Assembly (NCBI RefSeq): GCF_033025475.1
Contig: NZ_CP130322.1
Span: 1,364,001 to 1,428,000, forward strand
From: Sphingomonas sp. C3-2
GTDB taxonomy: Bacteria; Pseudomonadota; Alphaproteobacteria; Sphingomonadales; Sphingomonadaceae
Direction: 5' to 3'
DNA: 64,000 nucleotides
The notes under the pieces were generated by a model that saw only the letters and a list, made by a program, of their open reading frames with translations, did no database searches and was not told the DNA's origin. Shown one piece after another: positions 38,907 to 49,074 of the stretch; positions within the stretch are counted from its first letter, which is position 1; every line of letters starts with the position of its first letter. Made by a program: the position numbers and the translations under genes.

Positions 38907-38940
38907 TAAACCTCTCCATTTTATTTTATCGTACCGCACG

Positions 38941-38961
38941 GGCAGCGCGCGGTGCGCTGCC
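38941..38961. repeat. Inverted repeat upstream of the NTF2-like gene
   Basis: GGCAGCGC, spacer GCGGT, GCGCTGCC: perfect 8-bp arms, directly before the NTF2-like gene on its 5' side and six bases from the next inverted repeat. Confidence 0.55.
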
Positions 38962-38967
38962 TTAACA

Positions 38968-38990
38968 TGCTGTTTTCACCGAAAACAGCA
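38968..38990. repeat. Inverted repeat, 10-bp arms
   Basis: TGCTGTTTTC, spacer ACC, GAAAACAGCA: perfect 10-bp arms in the divergent region between the NTF2-like gene and hppA. It could be an operator or a hairpin in either transcript. Confidence 0.6.
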
Positions 38991-39102
38991 GCGATGCGCA
39001 GTTGTGCCTCCCGCGCCCTCCCTCATGCCGCCACATGGCTTGCTTAATCCGCGGGCGGGCCGCATACCCTATTGGCCCGAAACCAGAAAACAGGCGGGCC
39101 CG

Positions 39103-39135
39103 TATTCTTGAAGTCTCGCGTAGTTTCCAAGAATA
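39103..39135 (+). repeat. Inverted repeat just before hppA
   Basis: TATTCTTG, 17-base spacer, CAAGAATA, ending only 18 bases before the hppA ATG. It could pair in the mRNA close to the ribosome-binding site, or form an operator. Confidence 0.4.
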
Positions 39136-39153
39136 AAAGGGGAAGGATAGCTG

Positions 39154-41265
39154 ATGACTATTGTCACGATATCCATAGCGTGCGGCCTGGTGGCCGTTCT
39201 CTACGGCTTTGTTACCAGTAGACAGGTACTCGCCGCGCCGGCAGGCACGGAACAGATGCAGCAAATCGCAGGCGCGATCCAGGAAGGCGCCAAGGCCTAT
39301 CTTGGCCGACAATACCGCACCATCGCGATGGTGGGGGTTGTCGTCGCGCTGATCGTCACCTGGTTTCTGGGGAGAACCTCGGGCGTCGGGTTTCTCATCG
39401 GCGCAGTGCTTTCGGGCGCGGCCGGCTTCATCGGCATGAACATTTCGGTGCGCGCCAATGTCCGCACGGCCGAGGCCGCCCGCCAGTCGCTGCAGAGCGG
39501 GCTGACCGTCGCGTTTCGCGCGGGCGCCATCACCGGCATGCTCGTGGCCGGCCTTGCGCTGCTCGCGATCGCCGTCTTCTTCTGGTACCTGACCGGCCCC
39601 GCAAACCACCTTCCCGATGACCGTGAAGTGATCGACGCGCTGATCGCGCTGGCCTTTGGCGCCTCGCTCATTTCGATCTTCGCGCGGCTTGGCGGGGGCA
39701 TCTTCACCAAGGCCGCCGATGTCGGCGCCGATCTGGTCGGCAAGGTCGAGGCGGGCATCCCCGAGGACGATCCGCGCAACCCCGCCGTGATCGCGGACAA
39801 TGTGGGCGACAATGTCGGCGACTGCGCGGGCATGGCCGCCGATCTGTTCGAAACCTATGTCGTCACCGTCGGCGCCACCATGGTGCTGATCGCGCTGCTC
39901 GTGCAGACGGGCAGCGAGCAACTGATGCAGTTGATGAGCCTGCCGCTCGCCATTGGCGGCGTGTGCATCCTCACCTCGATCATCGGCACCTATCTCGTCC
40001 GTCTGGGTTCGAGCCAGTCGATCATGGGCGCGCTCTACAAGGGGTTCTGGACGACGGCGATCCTGTCGATCGGCGGGGTCTATTACGTCACCTGGCAGAC
40101 GCTGGGCGACATGAACGCGCTGATCGGCGGCGGGCTGACCGGCGAAGGCGGGTTTACCGGGATGGACCTGTTCTGGTCGATGCTCGTCGGGCTCGGCGTG
40201 ACCGGGCTCATCGTGTGGATCACCGAATATTATACCGGCACCAATTTCCGGCCCGTCCGCTCGATCGCGCGGGCATCGGAAACCGGGCACGGCACCAATG
40301 TGATCCAAGGACTGGCGGTCTCGCTTGAGGCAACCGCGATGCCGACGCTCGTCATCATCGCCGGGATCATCATCAGCTATTCCTTTGCCGGGCTGATCGG
40401 CATCGCCTTTGCCGCAACCGCGATGCTGGCACTGGCCGGCATGGTCGTCGCGCTCGACGCTTATGGCCCGGTGACCGACAATGCCGGCGGCATTGCCGAA
40501 ATGGCGGGGCTGGACGACAGCGTCCGCGTGAAGACCGACGCGCTCGACGCGGTGGGCAACACCACCAAGGCGGTCACCAAGGGCTATGCCATCGGTTCGG
40601 CCGGTCTGGCGGCGCTTGTGCTCTTTTCTTCCTACACCACCGATCTGCGCCAGTTCTTTCCCGAACTCGACGTCAGCTTCAGCCTTGAAAATCCCTATGT
40701 GATCGTCGGCCTGCTACTGGGGGCGCTGCTCCCCTATCTGTTCGGCGCGATGGGGATGACGGCGGTCGGCCGCGCGGCGGGCGACGTGGTGAAGGACGTG
40801 CGCGAGCAGTTCGCCAACAACAAGGGCATCATGGACGGCACCAGCCGCCCCGATTACGCCCGCACCGTCGATCTGGTGACTAAGGCGGCGATCAAGGAAA
40901 TGGTGATACCCAGCCTGCTCCCCGTGCTCGCACCGATCGTCGTCTATTTCGTGATCAGCGCGGTGGGCGGTCAGGCCAATGGCTTTGCGGCACTCGGCGC
41001 GCTGCTTCTGGGCGTGATCGTATCGGGCCTGTTCGTCGCGATCTCGATGACGTCGGGCGGCGGCGCGTGGGACAATGCCAAGAAATATATCGAGGACGGC
41101 AATCACGGCGGCAAGGGCAGCGAGGCGCACAAGGCCGCGGTGACCGGCGACACGGTGGGCGATCCGTACAAGGACACCGCCGGCCCCGCCGTCAACCCGA
41201 TGATCAAGATCACCAATATCGTGGCCTTGCTGCTGCTCGCAGCGCTCTACCACGCATCGATCTGA
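39154..41265 (+). CDS. hppA: H+-translocating membrane pyrophosphatase
   Basis: A 703-residue, roughly 16-helix inner-membrane pump that couples pyrophosphate hydrolysis to proton export. The pyrophosphate site is visible ([30 protein letters not shown], and later [20 protein letters not shown]). Lys472 in [10 protein letters not shown] is the residue that marks the K+-independent subfamily, where K+-dependent enzymes have Ala. AAGGA precedes the ATG. A TTCG-loop terminator ends the gene. Confidence 0.96.
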   Translation: MTIVTISIACGLVAVLYGFVTSRQVLAAPAGTEQMQQIAGAIQEGAKAYLGRQYRTIAMVGVVVALIVTWFLGRTSGVGFLIGAVLSGAAGFIGMNISVRANVRTAEAARQSLQSGLTVAFRAGAITGMLVAGLALLAIAVFFWYLTGPANHLPDDREVIDALIALAFGASLISIFARLGGGIFTKAADVGADLVGKVEAGIPEDDPRNPAVIADNVGDNVGDCAGMAADLFETYVVTVGATMVLIALLVQTGSEQLMQLMSLPLAIGGVCILTSIIGTYLVRLGSSQSIMGALYKGFWTTAILSIGGVYYVTWQTLGDMNALIGGGLTGEGGFTGMDLFWSMLVGLGVTGLIVWITEYYTGTNFRPVRSIARASETGHGTNVIQGLAVSLEATAMPTLVIIAGIIISYSFAGLIGIAFAATAMLALAGMVVALDAYGPVTDNAGGIAEMAGLDDSVRVKTDALDAVGNTTKAVTKGYAIGSAGLAALVLFSSYTTDLRQFFPELDVSFSLENPYVIVGLLLGALLPYLFGAMGMTAVGRAAGDVVKDVREQFANNKGIMDGTSRPDYARTVDLVTKAAIKEMVIPSLLPVLAPIVVYFVISAVGGQANGFAALGALLLGVIVSGLFVAISMTSGGGAWDNAKKYIEDGNHGGKGSEAHKAAVTGDTVGDPYKDTAGPAVNPMIKITNIVALLLLAALYHASI

Positions 41266-41286
41266 CACGTTCGAATACCGAGCAAC

Positions 41287-41314
41287 TGGCCCCGCTTCGG
41301 CGGGGCCATTTTTT
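41287..41314 (+). terminator. Terminator of hppA
   Basis: TGGCCCCGC, TTCG tetraloop, GCGGGGCCA, TTTTTT. The T run reaches the stop codon of the convergent amidohydrolase gene. Confidence 0.92.
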
Positions 41315-42701
41315 ATGGTTTGTCTTCGCGCATCTCGGCCGGCGTGAGGGGCGTGAAATCGGCGCGGGGGTAAACATGGCCGCGCTTCAGCGTCATTTCG
41401 ATGCTGTCGATATTGCGGATATTGTCGAGCGGGTTGCGCGACAGGATGACGAGGTTGGCGAGCTTGCCGGGTTCGACGGTGCCCATGTCAGCCGCCTGCC
41501 CCGCCGCGCGGGCGCCGACGAGCGTTGCGGAGCGGATGACCTCGGCGGGCGTCATGCCTGCGCGTTCGACAAGGAACACGAGTTCATCGTGCAGTTCGGG
41601 CCAGGGGTGCGCGGCGGGCGCGGTACCGTCGGTGCCTGTGGATATCTCAACACCTTCGCGGCGTGCCTGGCGCACGAGGCGCGCGGCTAGGTCAGCGGTG
41701 CAGAGCGGCGGTTTCCCGTTCTGGGCGGCGCGGGCTTCATATTCGAGATAGACCCGCCCGGTGGCATCGAGAATGATCCCGCGCTTCGCCATGTCGCGGA
41801 ACAGCGCGGCGGTGACCGGGCTGCCATCGGGGCCGAAACGGTCATGCGCGACGGGTACGCGCTGCTGATAGGAGGCGGGCACCGCATCCGACAACTGATA
41901 GGCGAAATAGCAGACATGGCTGATCACATCGGGGGCAGCGGCGACCACCTCGGCGGGCGAGCCCGGGAAGATTGCGCCATGCGCCCAGACCGCGATCTTC
42001 TGACGATGCGCCTCCGCCACGATCGCCTTGACCATCGGACCGGGCATGTTCGCATAGGCCTTGATCGCGCTGGCATAGGTGCCGCGCGCCATCGCGACGG
42101 CCATGGGCAGGTCGGTCCGCGAATCGACCGCTTGCATCCACGGCACCTTGCCCGGCGTCACCCCCATTGCGGCGGCGGCGGTGCGCGGATCGTCGAAAAA
42201 GCTCGGGCCCGCCATCAGCGCGGCATAGTAAAGATCGGGCGCGGCAATCTCCCCGACCAGCGAGGCGCGGGTAATCTCGGCAACCGAGCGCAGATCGTCT
42301 GCCATGTCGCGCACCGCGGTGACCCCGCCATAGAGATTGCGGCGGAGCACCGCCTCGGCTTGCACGCGATCGGGCGGGGTGGCGACATGGACATGGCTGT
42401 CGATCAGCCCGGGCAGGACATATTGCCCCTTCACATCGACGATCGCCGCGCCGCGCAGGCTTTCGCCCGAAATATCGCGGTCCCCGACAACCTCGACGAT
42501 CCGTTCCCCGTCGACCACGATCGACATGCCGCGCCGCAGCGGCGTCCCGGTACCGTCGATCAGCGCGGCATTACGGTAGATGGTTCGGCTTCCCTTGACA
42601 GGGGCGGCAAAGGGCGTCGCCGTCTGCGCCTGCGCCGATAGGGCCGTGAGACCGATTCCCATCGCCACCACCACGCCCAGCCATGTTTTCGAAACCGCCA
42701 T
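41313..42701 (-). CDS. Secreted amidohydrolase family protein
   Basis: A 462-residue protein with a signal peptide (cut near LSAQAQ). The metal-dependent hydrolase core shows GQYVLPGLIDSHVHVATPP (first metal motif HxH), a possible bridging Lys in AIKAYANMPG, a His in VWAHGAIFPG, ISHVCYF with a further His, and the catalytic Asp in STGTDGTAPAAHPWPE. The C-terminal composite domain has GTVEPGKLANLVILSRNP. Proteins like this include imidazolonepropionase-like and Xaa-Pro dipeptidase enzymes; the substrate is open. It ends inside the hppA terminator. Confidence 0.88.
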   Translation of the reverse strand: MAVSKTWLGVVVAMGIGLTALSAQAQTATPFAAPVKGSRTIYRNAALIDGTGTPLRRGMSIVVDGERIVEVVGDRDISGESLRGAAIVDVKGQYVLPGLIDSHVHVATPPDRVQAEAVLRRNLYGGVTAVRDMADDLRSVAEITRASLVGEIAAPDLYYAALMAGPSFFDDPRTAAAAMGVTPGKVPWMQAVDSRTDLPMAVAMARGTYASAIKAYANMPGPMVKAIVAEAHRQKIAVWAHGAIFPGSPAEVVAAAPDVISHVCYFAYQLSDAVPASYQQRVPVAHDRFGPDGSPVTAALFRDMAKRGIILDATGRVYLEYEARAAQNGKPPLCTADLAARLVRQARREGVEISTGTDGTAPAAHPWPELHDELVFLVERAGMTPAEVIRSATLVGARAAGQAADMGTVEPGKLANLVILSRNPLDNIRNIDSIEMTLKRGHVYPRADFTPLTPAEMREDKP

Positions 42702-42769
42702 CTTCGCTACACCTCCCCCTTACCGGTTACACCCCGTTGCCTAGCGAAGCCGCCCCCAACCGCAAAGAC

Positions 42770-42798
42770 TTGCTCCGTCCGCACAGACGCACTATATC
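42770..42798 (+). promoter_or_regulatory. Candidate sigma-70 promoter of the rimP-nusA-infB operon
   Basis: TTGCTC at 42770-42775, exactly 17 bases, TATATC at 42793-42798, 92 bases upstream of rimP. No gene lies between. It is the best-matching -35/-10 pair I saw in the window. Confidence 0.62.
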
Positions 42799-42889
42799 GC
42801 GCATGAATTCTCGACATCGGTGACAATGGCGAGGTCGGAGCCGAAAGGCCCCGGCGCCAAAACCGCATGTCCAAGCAGATGGATTTTCA

Positions 42890-43435
42890 ATGGCCGATAT
42901 CGACGTTCTTGCCAGCCTGATCGAACCCGAAGCGAAAGCGCTCGGGTTTGCGCTGGTGCGCGTCAAGCTGTTCGGCGGCGAAGGCGATCGCACGCTGCAG
43001 ATCATGGCCGAACGCCCCGATACGCGCCAGTTGACGATCGACGATTGCGCCGATCTGTCGCGCCGCGTCTCGGACAAGTTCGACGAACTTGAAGCCGCCG
43101 GCAACGATCCGTTCGAAGAGGCATATCGCCTCGAAGTCAGCTCGCCGGGCATCGACCGCCCGCTCACCCGGCTTCAGGATTTCGCCGACTGGGCGGGTTT
43201 TGAGGCGCGAATCAGCCTGGTCGAGCCGCAGGACAAGCGCAAGCAGCTCACCGGCGATCTCAAGGGCGTCGAGGGTGAGACGATCACCATCGATGTTCGC
43301 AAGCATGGCGAGATGCAGGTGTCTTTCGCCAATATCCACAGTGCCAAACTTACCATGACCGACAAACTTATCGCGGCCACCGCCCCGCTTTCGGCGGACG
43401 GTGCGGACAGCATTCAGGTAGAAGGACAGGACTGA
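42890..43435 (+). CDS. rimP: Ribosome maturation factor RimP
   Basis: A 181-residue protein needed for 30S assembly. The N-terminal domain has FALVRVKLFGGEGDRTLQIM and CADLSRRVSDKFDEL, and the RimP signature YRLEVSSPGIDRPLTRLQDF follows. It is the first gene of the operon, with nusA four bases after it. Confidence 0.95.
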   Translation: MADIDVLASLIEPEAKALGFALVRVKLFGGEGDRTLQIMAERPDTRQLTIDDCADLSRRVSDKFDELEAAGNDPFEEAYRLEVSSPGIDRPLTRLQDFADWAGFEARISLVEPQDKRKQLTGDLKGVEGETITIDVRKHGEMQVSFANIHSAKLTMTDKLIAATAPLSADGADSIQVEGQD

Positions 43436-43439
43436 GACC

Positions 43440-45053
43440 ATGGCCACCGCCATTTCCGCCAACAAGGCCGAACTGATCGCCATCGCGAACGCTGTCGCGT
43501 CCGAAAAGATGATCGACAAGGCGATCGTCATCGAGGCGATGGAAGACGCGATCCAGCGCGCGGCCCGTGCCCGTTACGGCGCCGAGAACGACATTCGCGC
43601 AAAGCTTGATCCCAATAGCGGTGACCTGCGCCTGTGGCGCGTCGTCGAAGTGGTCGAGCAGGTCGATGACTATTTCAAGCAGGTCGATGTTCGCGGCGCG
43701 CAGAAGCTGCAGAAGGACGCCAAGGTTGGCGACTTCATCGTCGATCCGCTGCCCCCGATCGAATTCGGCCGCATCGCGGCGCAGGCCGCCAAGCAGGTCA
43801 TCTTCCAGAAGGTCCGCGACGCCGAGCGCGAGCGTCAGTATGACGAGTTCAAGGACCGCGCCGGCGAAATCATCACCGGTGTCGTCAAGCGCGTCGAATT
43901 TGGCCATGTCGTGGTCGATCTCGGCCGCGCCGAAGGCGTCATCCGCCGCGACCAGCAGATCCCGCGCGAAGTCGTTCGCGTCGGCGACCGCGTCCGCTCG
44001 CTGATCCTGAACGTGCGCCGCGAAAATCGCGGGCCGCAGATCTTCCTCAGCCGCGCGCACCCCGAGTTCATGAAGAAGCTGTTCGCGCAGGAAGTGCCCG
44101 AAATCTATGACGGCATCATCGAGATCAAGGCCGCTGCCCGCGATCCGGGTTCGCGCGCCAAGATCGGCGTGATCAGCCATGATTCGTCGATCGACCCGGT
44201 CGGCGCATGCGTCGGCATGAAGGGTAGCCGCGTTCAGGCGGTCGTCCAGGAAATGCAGGGCGAAAAGATCGACATCATCCCCTGGAGCGAAGATACCGCG
44301 ACCTTCGTCGTCAACGCGCTGCAGCCGGCCAATGTCAGCCGCGTCGTGATCGACGAGGAAGAAGACCGCATCGAAGTCGTCGTTCCCGACGATCAGCTGT
44401 CGCTCGCCATCGGCCGTCGCGGCCAGAACGTCCGTCTGGCTTCGCAGCTGACGAGCAAGGCGATCGACATCATGACCGAGGCCGATGCGAGCGAGAAGCG
44501 CCAGAAGGAATTCCTCGACCGTTCGGAAATGTTCCAGAACGAACTCGACGTTGATGAAACGCTGGCACAGCTGCTGGTGGCCGAAGGCTTTGGCGAGCTT
44601 GAAGAAGTCGCCTATGTCGAGATCGACGAACTCGCCGCGATCGAAGGCTTTGACGAGGAACTGGCAGCCGAGCTGCAGAACCGTTCGCTCGAAGCGCTGG
44701 ACCGCCGCGAAGCCGCCAATCGCGACGAGCGCCGTGCGCTGGGCGTCGAGGACGAACTGGCCGAACTGCCCTATCTGACCGAAGCGATGCTCGTCACGCT
44801 CGGCAAGGCCGGCATCAAGACGCTCGACGATCTCGCCGACCTCGCCACCGACGAACTGGTCCAGAAGAAGCGTGCGGACCCCCGCCGCCGCGGCGAAAGC
44901 CGTGGCGAGGACAAGGGCGGCGTTCTGGCCGAATATGGCCTGAGCGACGAACAGGGCAATGAGATCATCATGGCTGCCCGTGCGCACTGGTTCGAAGACG
45001 AAGCCGAGCAAGGCTCTGACGGGGAGGACGCGAACGCGGATGTCTCCCAATGA
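43440..45053 (+). CDS. nusA: Transcription termination/antitermination factor NusA
   Basis: A 537-residue NusA: N-terminal RNA-polymerase-binding domain, S1 domain (about 135-200), two KH domains (SIDPVGACVGMKGSRVQAVV and LAIGRRGQNVRLASQL) and two C-terminal acidic repeat regions with HhH-like segments (DVDETLAQLLVAEGFGEL, MLVTLGKAGIKTLDDLAD). It modulates pausing, termination and rRNA antitermination. Its last codons overlap the YlxR start. Confidence 0.97.
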   Translation: MATAISANKAELIAIANAVASEKMIDKAIVIEAMEDAIQRAARARYGAENDIRAKLDPNSGDLRLWRVVEVVEQVDDYFKQVDVRGAQKLQKDAKVGDFIVDPLPPIEFGRIAAQAAKQVIFQKVRDAERERQYDEFKDRAGEIITGVVKRVEFGHVVVDLGRAEGVIRRDQQIPREVVRVGDRVRSLILNVRRENRGPQIFLSRAHPEFMKKLFAQEVPEIYDGIIEIKAAARDPGSRAKIGVISHDSSIDPVGACVGMKGSRVQAVVQEMQGEKIDIIPWSEDTATFVVNALQPANVSRVVIDEEEDRIEVVVPDDQLSLAIGRRGQNVRLASQLTSKAIDIMTEADASEKRQKEFLDRSEMFQNELDVDETLAQLLVAEGFGELEEVAYVEIDELAAIEGFDEELAAELQNRSLEALDRREAANRDERRALGVEDELAELPYLTEAMLVTLGKAGIKTLDDLADLATDELVQKKRADPRRRGESRGEDKGGVLAEYGLSDEQGNEIIMAARAHWFEDEAEQGSDGEDANADVSQ

Positions 45054-45744
45054 GAACTCAAGACGCTGCATATTAAGCGGTGACACGGACGCGCGCGACG
45101 GCCTGATTCGCCTCGCGCTCGGCCCCGACGGCATGGTTGCGCCCGATGTGCGCGCCCGTGCCCCGGGGCGGGGCGCGTGGATTGGGGTTGATCGCGCGAC
45201 GCTTGATGCCGCCAATGCGAAAGGCAAATTGAAAGGCGCGCTCGCGCGGGCCTTCAAGACGGGCGCGGTCGACGCGCCTGCAGACCTGGGCGCGCGAATC
45301 GCCGCCGCGCTCGAACAGGATGCGCTCAACCGACTCGGGCTCGAAGCCCGCGCCGGACGCCTCCTCACCGGCTCCGAAAAGATCGTGACCGCCGCCCGCA
45401 AGGGCGAGGTCCGTCTGCTCCTCCACGCGGCGGATGCGCGAGCCGATGGCAACCGCAAGCTCGATCAGGCATGGCGGGTTGGCCGCGACCGCGAAGGCAC
45501 TGCCGACAGGGGCATGGTCTTACCGGTAGGACGCACTATATTGTCCTTGGCACTTGGACGCGAAAATGTGGTACACATCGCGATCACCGAGGCGGCCGCT
45601 GCGGATCGGGTGGCGCAATCGCTCTCCCGCTGGTGCGATTTTATCGGAAGTGAGGCGAAGGCCGAACCTTGCACAAATGGGGTGCAGGGCGCAGAGGCTT
45701 GCGAAGCGCATGACGACGGCGAAGTAGAAGAACGAAGGGTTTGA
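45040..45744 (+). CDS. ylxR: YlxR/DUF448 RNA-binding protein with L7Ae-like C-terminus
   Basis: A 234-residue protein. The N-terminal DUF448 domain begins RRCILSGDTDARDGLIRLA, then the GRGAWIGVDRATLDAA motif; a second part (about 95-215) resembles the L7Ae fold with LLTGSEKIVTAARKGEVRLLLHA and DADARADG-like turns. YlxR proteins bind RNA and, in some bacteria, nucleoid DNA or RNase P RNA. The ATG at 45040 overlaps the nusA end by 14 bases, and GGAGG lies 12 bases upstream. The final residues are acidic. Confidence 0.87.
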   Translation: MSPNENSRRCILSGDTDARDGLIRLALGPDGMVAPDVRARAPGRGAWIGVDRATLDAANAKGKLKGALARAFKTGAVDAPADLGARIAAALEQDALNRLGLEARAGRLLTGSEKIVTAARKGEVRLLLHAADARADGNRKLDQAWRVGRDREGTADRGMVLPVGRTILSLALGRENVVHIAITEAAAADRVAQSLSRWCDFIGSEAKAEPCTNGVQGAEACEAHDDGEVEERRV

Positions 45745-45753
45745 GATCAGTCG

Positions 45754-48438
45754 ATGAGTGACACGGACAACGAAAAGCCGAAACTGGGCATGCGCGCACC
45801 CCTGGGCATGAAGCGCACGGTTGAAACCGGCAAGGTGAAGCAGAGCTTCAGCCATGGCCGCTCGAACACGGTTGTGGTCGAGGTGAAGCGCCGTCGCATG
45901 CTCGGCAAGCCCGGCGAAGGCGAAGGCACGCCGGCCGAACAGGCCAAGGCGGAAACGCCCGCCGAGGTTCGCCCCGCACCGACGCGCGCGCCGATCTCGC
46001 CCAAGGCCCCGCCGCCGCCGCCGCGCCCGGTTTCCGAATCCAGCCTGATGTCGCGTCAGGAACTGCAGGCCAAGCTGCTGCGCGAAGCCGAGGAAGCCCG
46101 CATGGCCGCGCTTGAAGAAGCGCGCCGCCGCGAGGACCGCGAACGCCAGGAAGCGAGCGAGGAAGAAAAGCGCCGCGCCGAAGAAAATCGTCGCGGTGAG
46201 GAAGAAGCCGTCAAGCGCGCTGCCGAAGAAGCCGAGAACGCCGCAAAGCGTGCCGCCGAGGAAGCTGCTGCAGCTGCCAAGGCCGCTGCCCAAGCCGCCG
46301 CTGCACCCGCAGCGCCTGTGGCGCCGGCCGCACCCAAGGCAGAGGCCCAGCCCAAACAGGCCCCCGCCGCAGTCAAGCTCAGCGACGATGGCCGCCCTGC
46401 CCCGCGCCGGTTCACCCCGGTTCAGCGCCCCGAGCCCGCGAAGCGCCCGGAAGCAGCCGCGCCAGCAGCTGCGCCGAAGCGCCCCGGCGCGCCCGCACGC
46501 CCCGGCGCAGCACGCCCCGCCAAGGGTGGCGACGATCGCCGCCAGTCGGGCAAGCTGACCGTCAACCGCGCCCTCAACGAGGGTGATGGCGGCGCACGCG
46601 CCCGTTCGCTGGCCGCGCTGAAGCGCGCGCGCGAAAAGGAAAAGCGCGCAATGGGCGGCTTTTCGCACCAGCAGCAGGCCAAGCAGGTCCGCGACGTCGT
46701 GGTTCCCGATGCGATCACCGTTCAGGAACTGGCGAACCGCATGGCCGAGAAGGGCGCAGACCTCGTCAAGTCGCTCTTCAAAATGGGCATGATGGTGACC
46801 GTCAACCAGACGATCGACCAGGATACCGCCGAACTGCTGGTTCAGGAATTCGGGCACAACATCACCCGCGTTTCGGATTCGGACGTTGAAATCGACGTTG
46901 ATTCGGACATCGACGCAGAAGAAACGCTGAAGACGCGCCCGCCGGTCATCACGATCATGGGCCATGTCGATCACGGCAAGACCTCGCTGCTCGACGCGCT
47001 GCGCGGCACCGAAGTGGTGTCGGGCGAAGCCGGCGGCATCACCCAGCATATCGGCGCCTATCAGGTGAAGACGAAGAGCGGCCAGATGCTGACCTTCCTC
47101 GACACCCCGGGCCACGAAGCGTTCACCGAAATGCGCGCGCGCGGCGCCAATGTCACCGACATCGTCATCCTCGTGGTGGCGGCCGATGACGGCCTGAAGC
47201 CGCAGACGATCGAGGCGATCAACCACACCAAGGCGGCCGGCGTGCCGATGATCGTGGCGATCAACAAGATCGACAAGGACGGCGCGAACCCGCAAAAGGT
47301 GCGCGAACGACTGCTCGAACATGAAATTGTCGTCGAAGCCATGGGCGGCGACGTGCAGGATGTCGAAATCTCGGCCCTCAAGAAGATCAACCTTGAGGAA
47401 CTGATCGACAAGCTCCTGCTCCAGGCCGAAATGATGGAACTGAAGGCGAACCCCGACCGCGCGGCCGAAGGCAGCGTGATCGAGGCCAAGCTCGACAAGG
47501 GCCGTGGCCCGGTGGCGACCATCCTCGTCCGCCGTGGTACGCTGAAGGTTGGCGACGTGTTCGTCGTCGGCGGCGAAAGCGGCAAGGTCCGCGCGCTGAT
47601 CAACGACAAGGGCCAGCAGATCAAGCAGGCCGGCCCCTCGGTGCCGGTGGAAGTGCTGGGTCTTTCGGGCACGCCGAACGCCGGGGACACGCTCTCGGTT
47701 GTCGAGAACGAAGCCCGCGCCCGCGAAGTGGCCGCCTATCGTCAGCAGCTTGCGCTCGAAAAGCGCACGACCAGCGCGCCGGTGACCTTCGACGCGATGT
47801 TCTCGGCACTGAAGGACAAGCAGGCGATCGAATATCCGATCGTCGTCAAGGCCGACGTGCAGGGTTCGGTCGAAGCGATCGTCAACGCGCTCAACAAGAT
47901 CTCGACCGACGAGATCAAGGTACGCGTGCTGCACTCGGGCGTCGGTGCGATCACCGAATCCGACGTGACGCTGGCCCGCGCCTCGAACGCGCCGATCATC
48001 GGCTTCAACGTGCGTCCGAACGCCAAGGCCCGCGAAATCGGCGAACGCGACAAGGTGCGCTTCAAATATTTCGACGTGATCTATCACCTCACGGACGATA
48101 TTCGCGGCGAAATGGCCGGCGAGCTTGGCCCCGAGGCGATCGAAACCGTGGTTGGCCGCGCCGAGATCCGCGAAGTCTTCTCCGCGGGCAAGCACGGCAA
48201 GGCTGCCGGTCTGCTCGTCACCGAAGGCTTTATCCGCAAGGCGCTCAAGGCCCGCATCACGCGCGACGACGTCATCATCTACAATGGCGAAATCTCGTCG
48301 CTGCGTCGCTTCAAGGACGATGTGGCCGAAGTGCGCGCCGGTCTCGAATGCGGTGTCACGTTCACGTCGCACACCGACATCAAGCCGGGCGACTATCTCG
48401 AAACCTTCGAGGTCGAACTGCGCCAGCGGACGCTTTAA
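45754..48438 (+). CDS. infB: Translation initiation factor IF-2
   Basis: An 894-residue IF-2. The N-terminal 300 residues hold an IF2 helical domain and long Ala/Pro/Glu/Arg low-complexity stretches. The G domain has G1 GHVDHGKTS, G3 DTPGHEAF, and G4 AINKIDKDG, followed by the beta-barrel and C-terminal fMet-tRNA-binding domain (ends LETFEVELRQRTL). It recruits initiator tRNA to the 30S subunit. It starts nine bases after ylxR. Confidence 0.98.
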   Translation: MSDTDNEKPKLGMRAPLGMKRTVETGKVKQSFSHGRSNTVVVEVKRRRMLGKPGEGEGTPAEQAKAETPAEVRPAPTRAPISPKAPPPPPRPVSESSLMSRQELQAKLLREAEEARMAALEEARRREDRERQEASEEEKRRAEENRRGEEEAVKRAAEEAENAAKRAAEEAAAAAKAAAQAAAAPAAPVAPAAPKAEAQPKQAPAAVKLSDDGRPAPRRFTPVQRPEPAKRPEAAAPAAAPKRPGAPARPGAARPAKGGDDRRQSGKLTVNRALNEGDGGARARSLAALKRAREKEKRAMGGFSHQQQAKQVRDVVVPDAITVQELANRMAEKGADLVKSLFKMGMMVTVNQTIDQDTAELLVQEFGHNITRVSDSDVEIDVDSDIDAEETLKTRPPVITIMGHVDHGKTSLLDALRGTEVVSGEAGGITQHIGAYQVKTKSGQMLTFLDTPGHEAFTEMRARGANVTDIVILVVAADDGLKPQTIEAINHTKAAGVPMIVAINKIDKDGANPQKVRERLLEHEIVVEAMGGDVQDVEISALKKINLEELIDKLLLQAEMMELKANPDRAAEGSVIEAKLDKGRGPVATILVRRGTLKVGDVFVVGGESGKVRALINDKGQQIKQAGPSVPVEVLGLSGTPNAGDTLSVVENEARAREVAAYRQQLALEKRTTSAPVTFDAMFSALKDKQAIEYPIVVKADVQGSVEAIVNALNKISTDEIKVRVLHSGVGAITESDVTLARASNAPIIGFNVRPNAKAREIGERDKVRFKYFDVIYHLTDDIRGEMAGELGPEAIETVVGRAEIREVFSAGKHGKAAGLLVTEGFIRKALKARITRDDVIIYNGEISSLRRFKDDVAEVRAGLECGVTFTSHTDIKPGDYLETFEVELRQRTL

Positions 48439-48625
48439 GCCGGTGGAAAGGGCGGCATGGAGACACGCTTCATGCCTGCCTTGCCAGCGGAAACATCAAC
48501 GCCGGGCCGGAGGCTGGCCCCCGATCACCGCGAAGGCGGAGCGACCGGGATCAGCCTGCGTCCCGGTGAAGCGTTTCTGCCTTCCCGCGATTGTCTTTAT
48601 CGTGCCAGAATTGTGACGACGGAAT

Positions 48626-49024
48626 ATGCGAAACAACGACACCCCTGAAACCCGCTCGGTCCGCGTCCTGCGCGTGGGCGAACAGGTGCGCCATGCCCTG
48701 AGCGAGATCCTGATGCGCGGCGACGTGCATGACGATGTGCTTGCCACCCACCCGGTCTCGGTTACCGAAGTGCGCATGTCGCCCGATCTGCGTCATGCCG
48801 TCGCCTTCGTGAAGCCGCTGCTCGGCAAGGACGAACAGGCCGTGCTGAAGGCGCTGCGCACCAACACCGCCTATCTCCAGCGCGAAGTGGCGCGCCGGGT
48901 GAAGATGAAATATGCCGCGCGGCTGAAATTCCTGACCGACGAAAGCTTCGACGAAGGCAGCCATATCGATACGCTGCTGCGCGATCCCAAGGTGGCCCGC
49001 GACCTGCACCAAGACGAAGGCTGA
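48626..49024 (+). CDS. rbfA: Ribosome-binding factor A
   Basis: A 132-residue cold-shock factor that helps mature the 5' end of 16S rRNA. Motifs are [32 protein letters not shown] and [20 protein letters not shown]. It follows infB by 187 bases, with no gene in the gap; a modest GGGCC/GGCCC hairpin near 48503-48520 is the only structure I see there. Confidence 0.95.
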   Translation: MRNNDTPETRSVRVLRVGEQVRHALSEILMRGDVHDDVLATHPVSVTEVRMSPDLRHAVAFVKPLLGKDEQAVLKALRTNTAYLQREVARRVKMKYAARLKFLTDESFDEGSHIDTLLRDPKVARDLHQDEG

Positions 49025-49074
49025 ACCGCTAGATTCCCCTTCCGATCCCATGCCTGCCGCGTCTATGGGCAGGC

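Noticed and set aside
45520-48372. 950-residue open frame antisense to infB
   Set aside because: It mirrors the low-complexity IF-2 N-terminus and G domain; composition is typical of shadow frames.
48457-48648. 63-residue open frame between infB and rbfA
   Set aside because: No ribosome-binding site, no domain, and it runs into rbfA out of frame.
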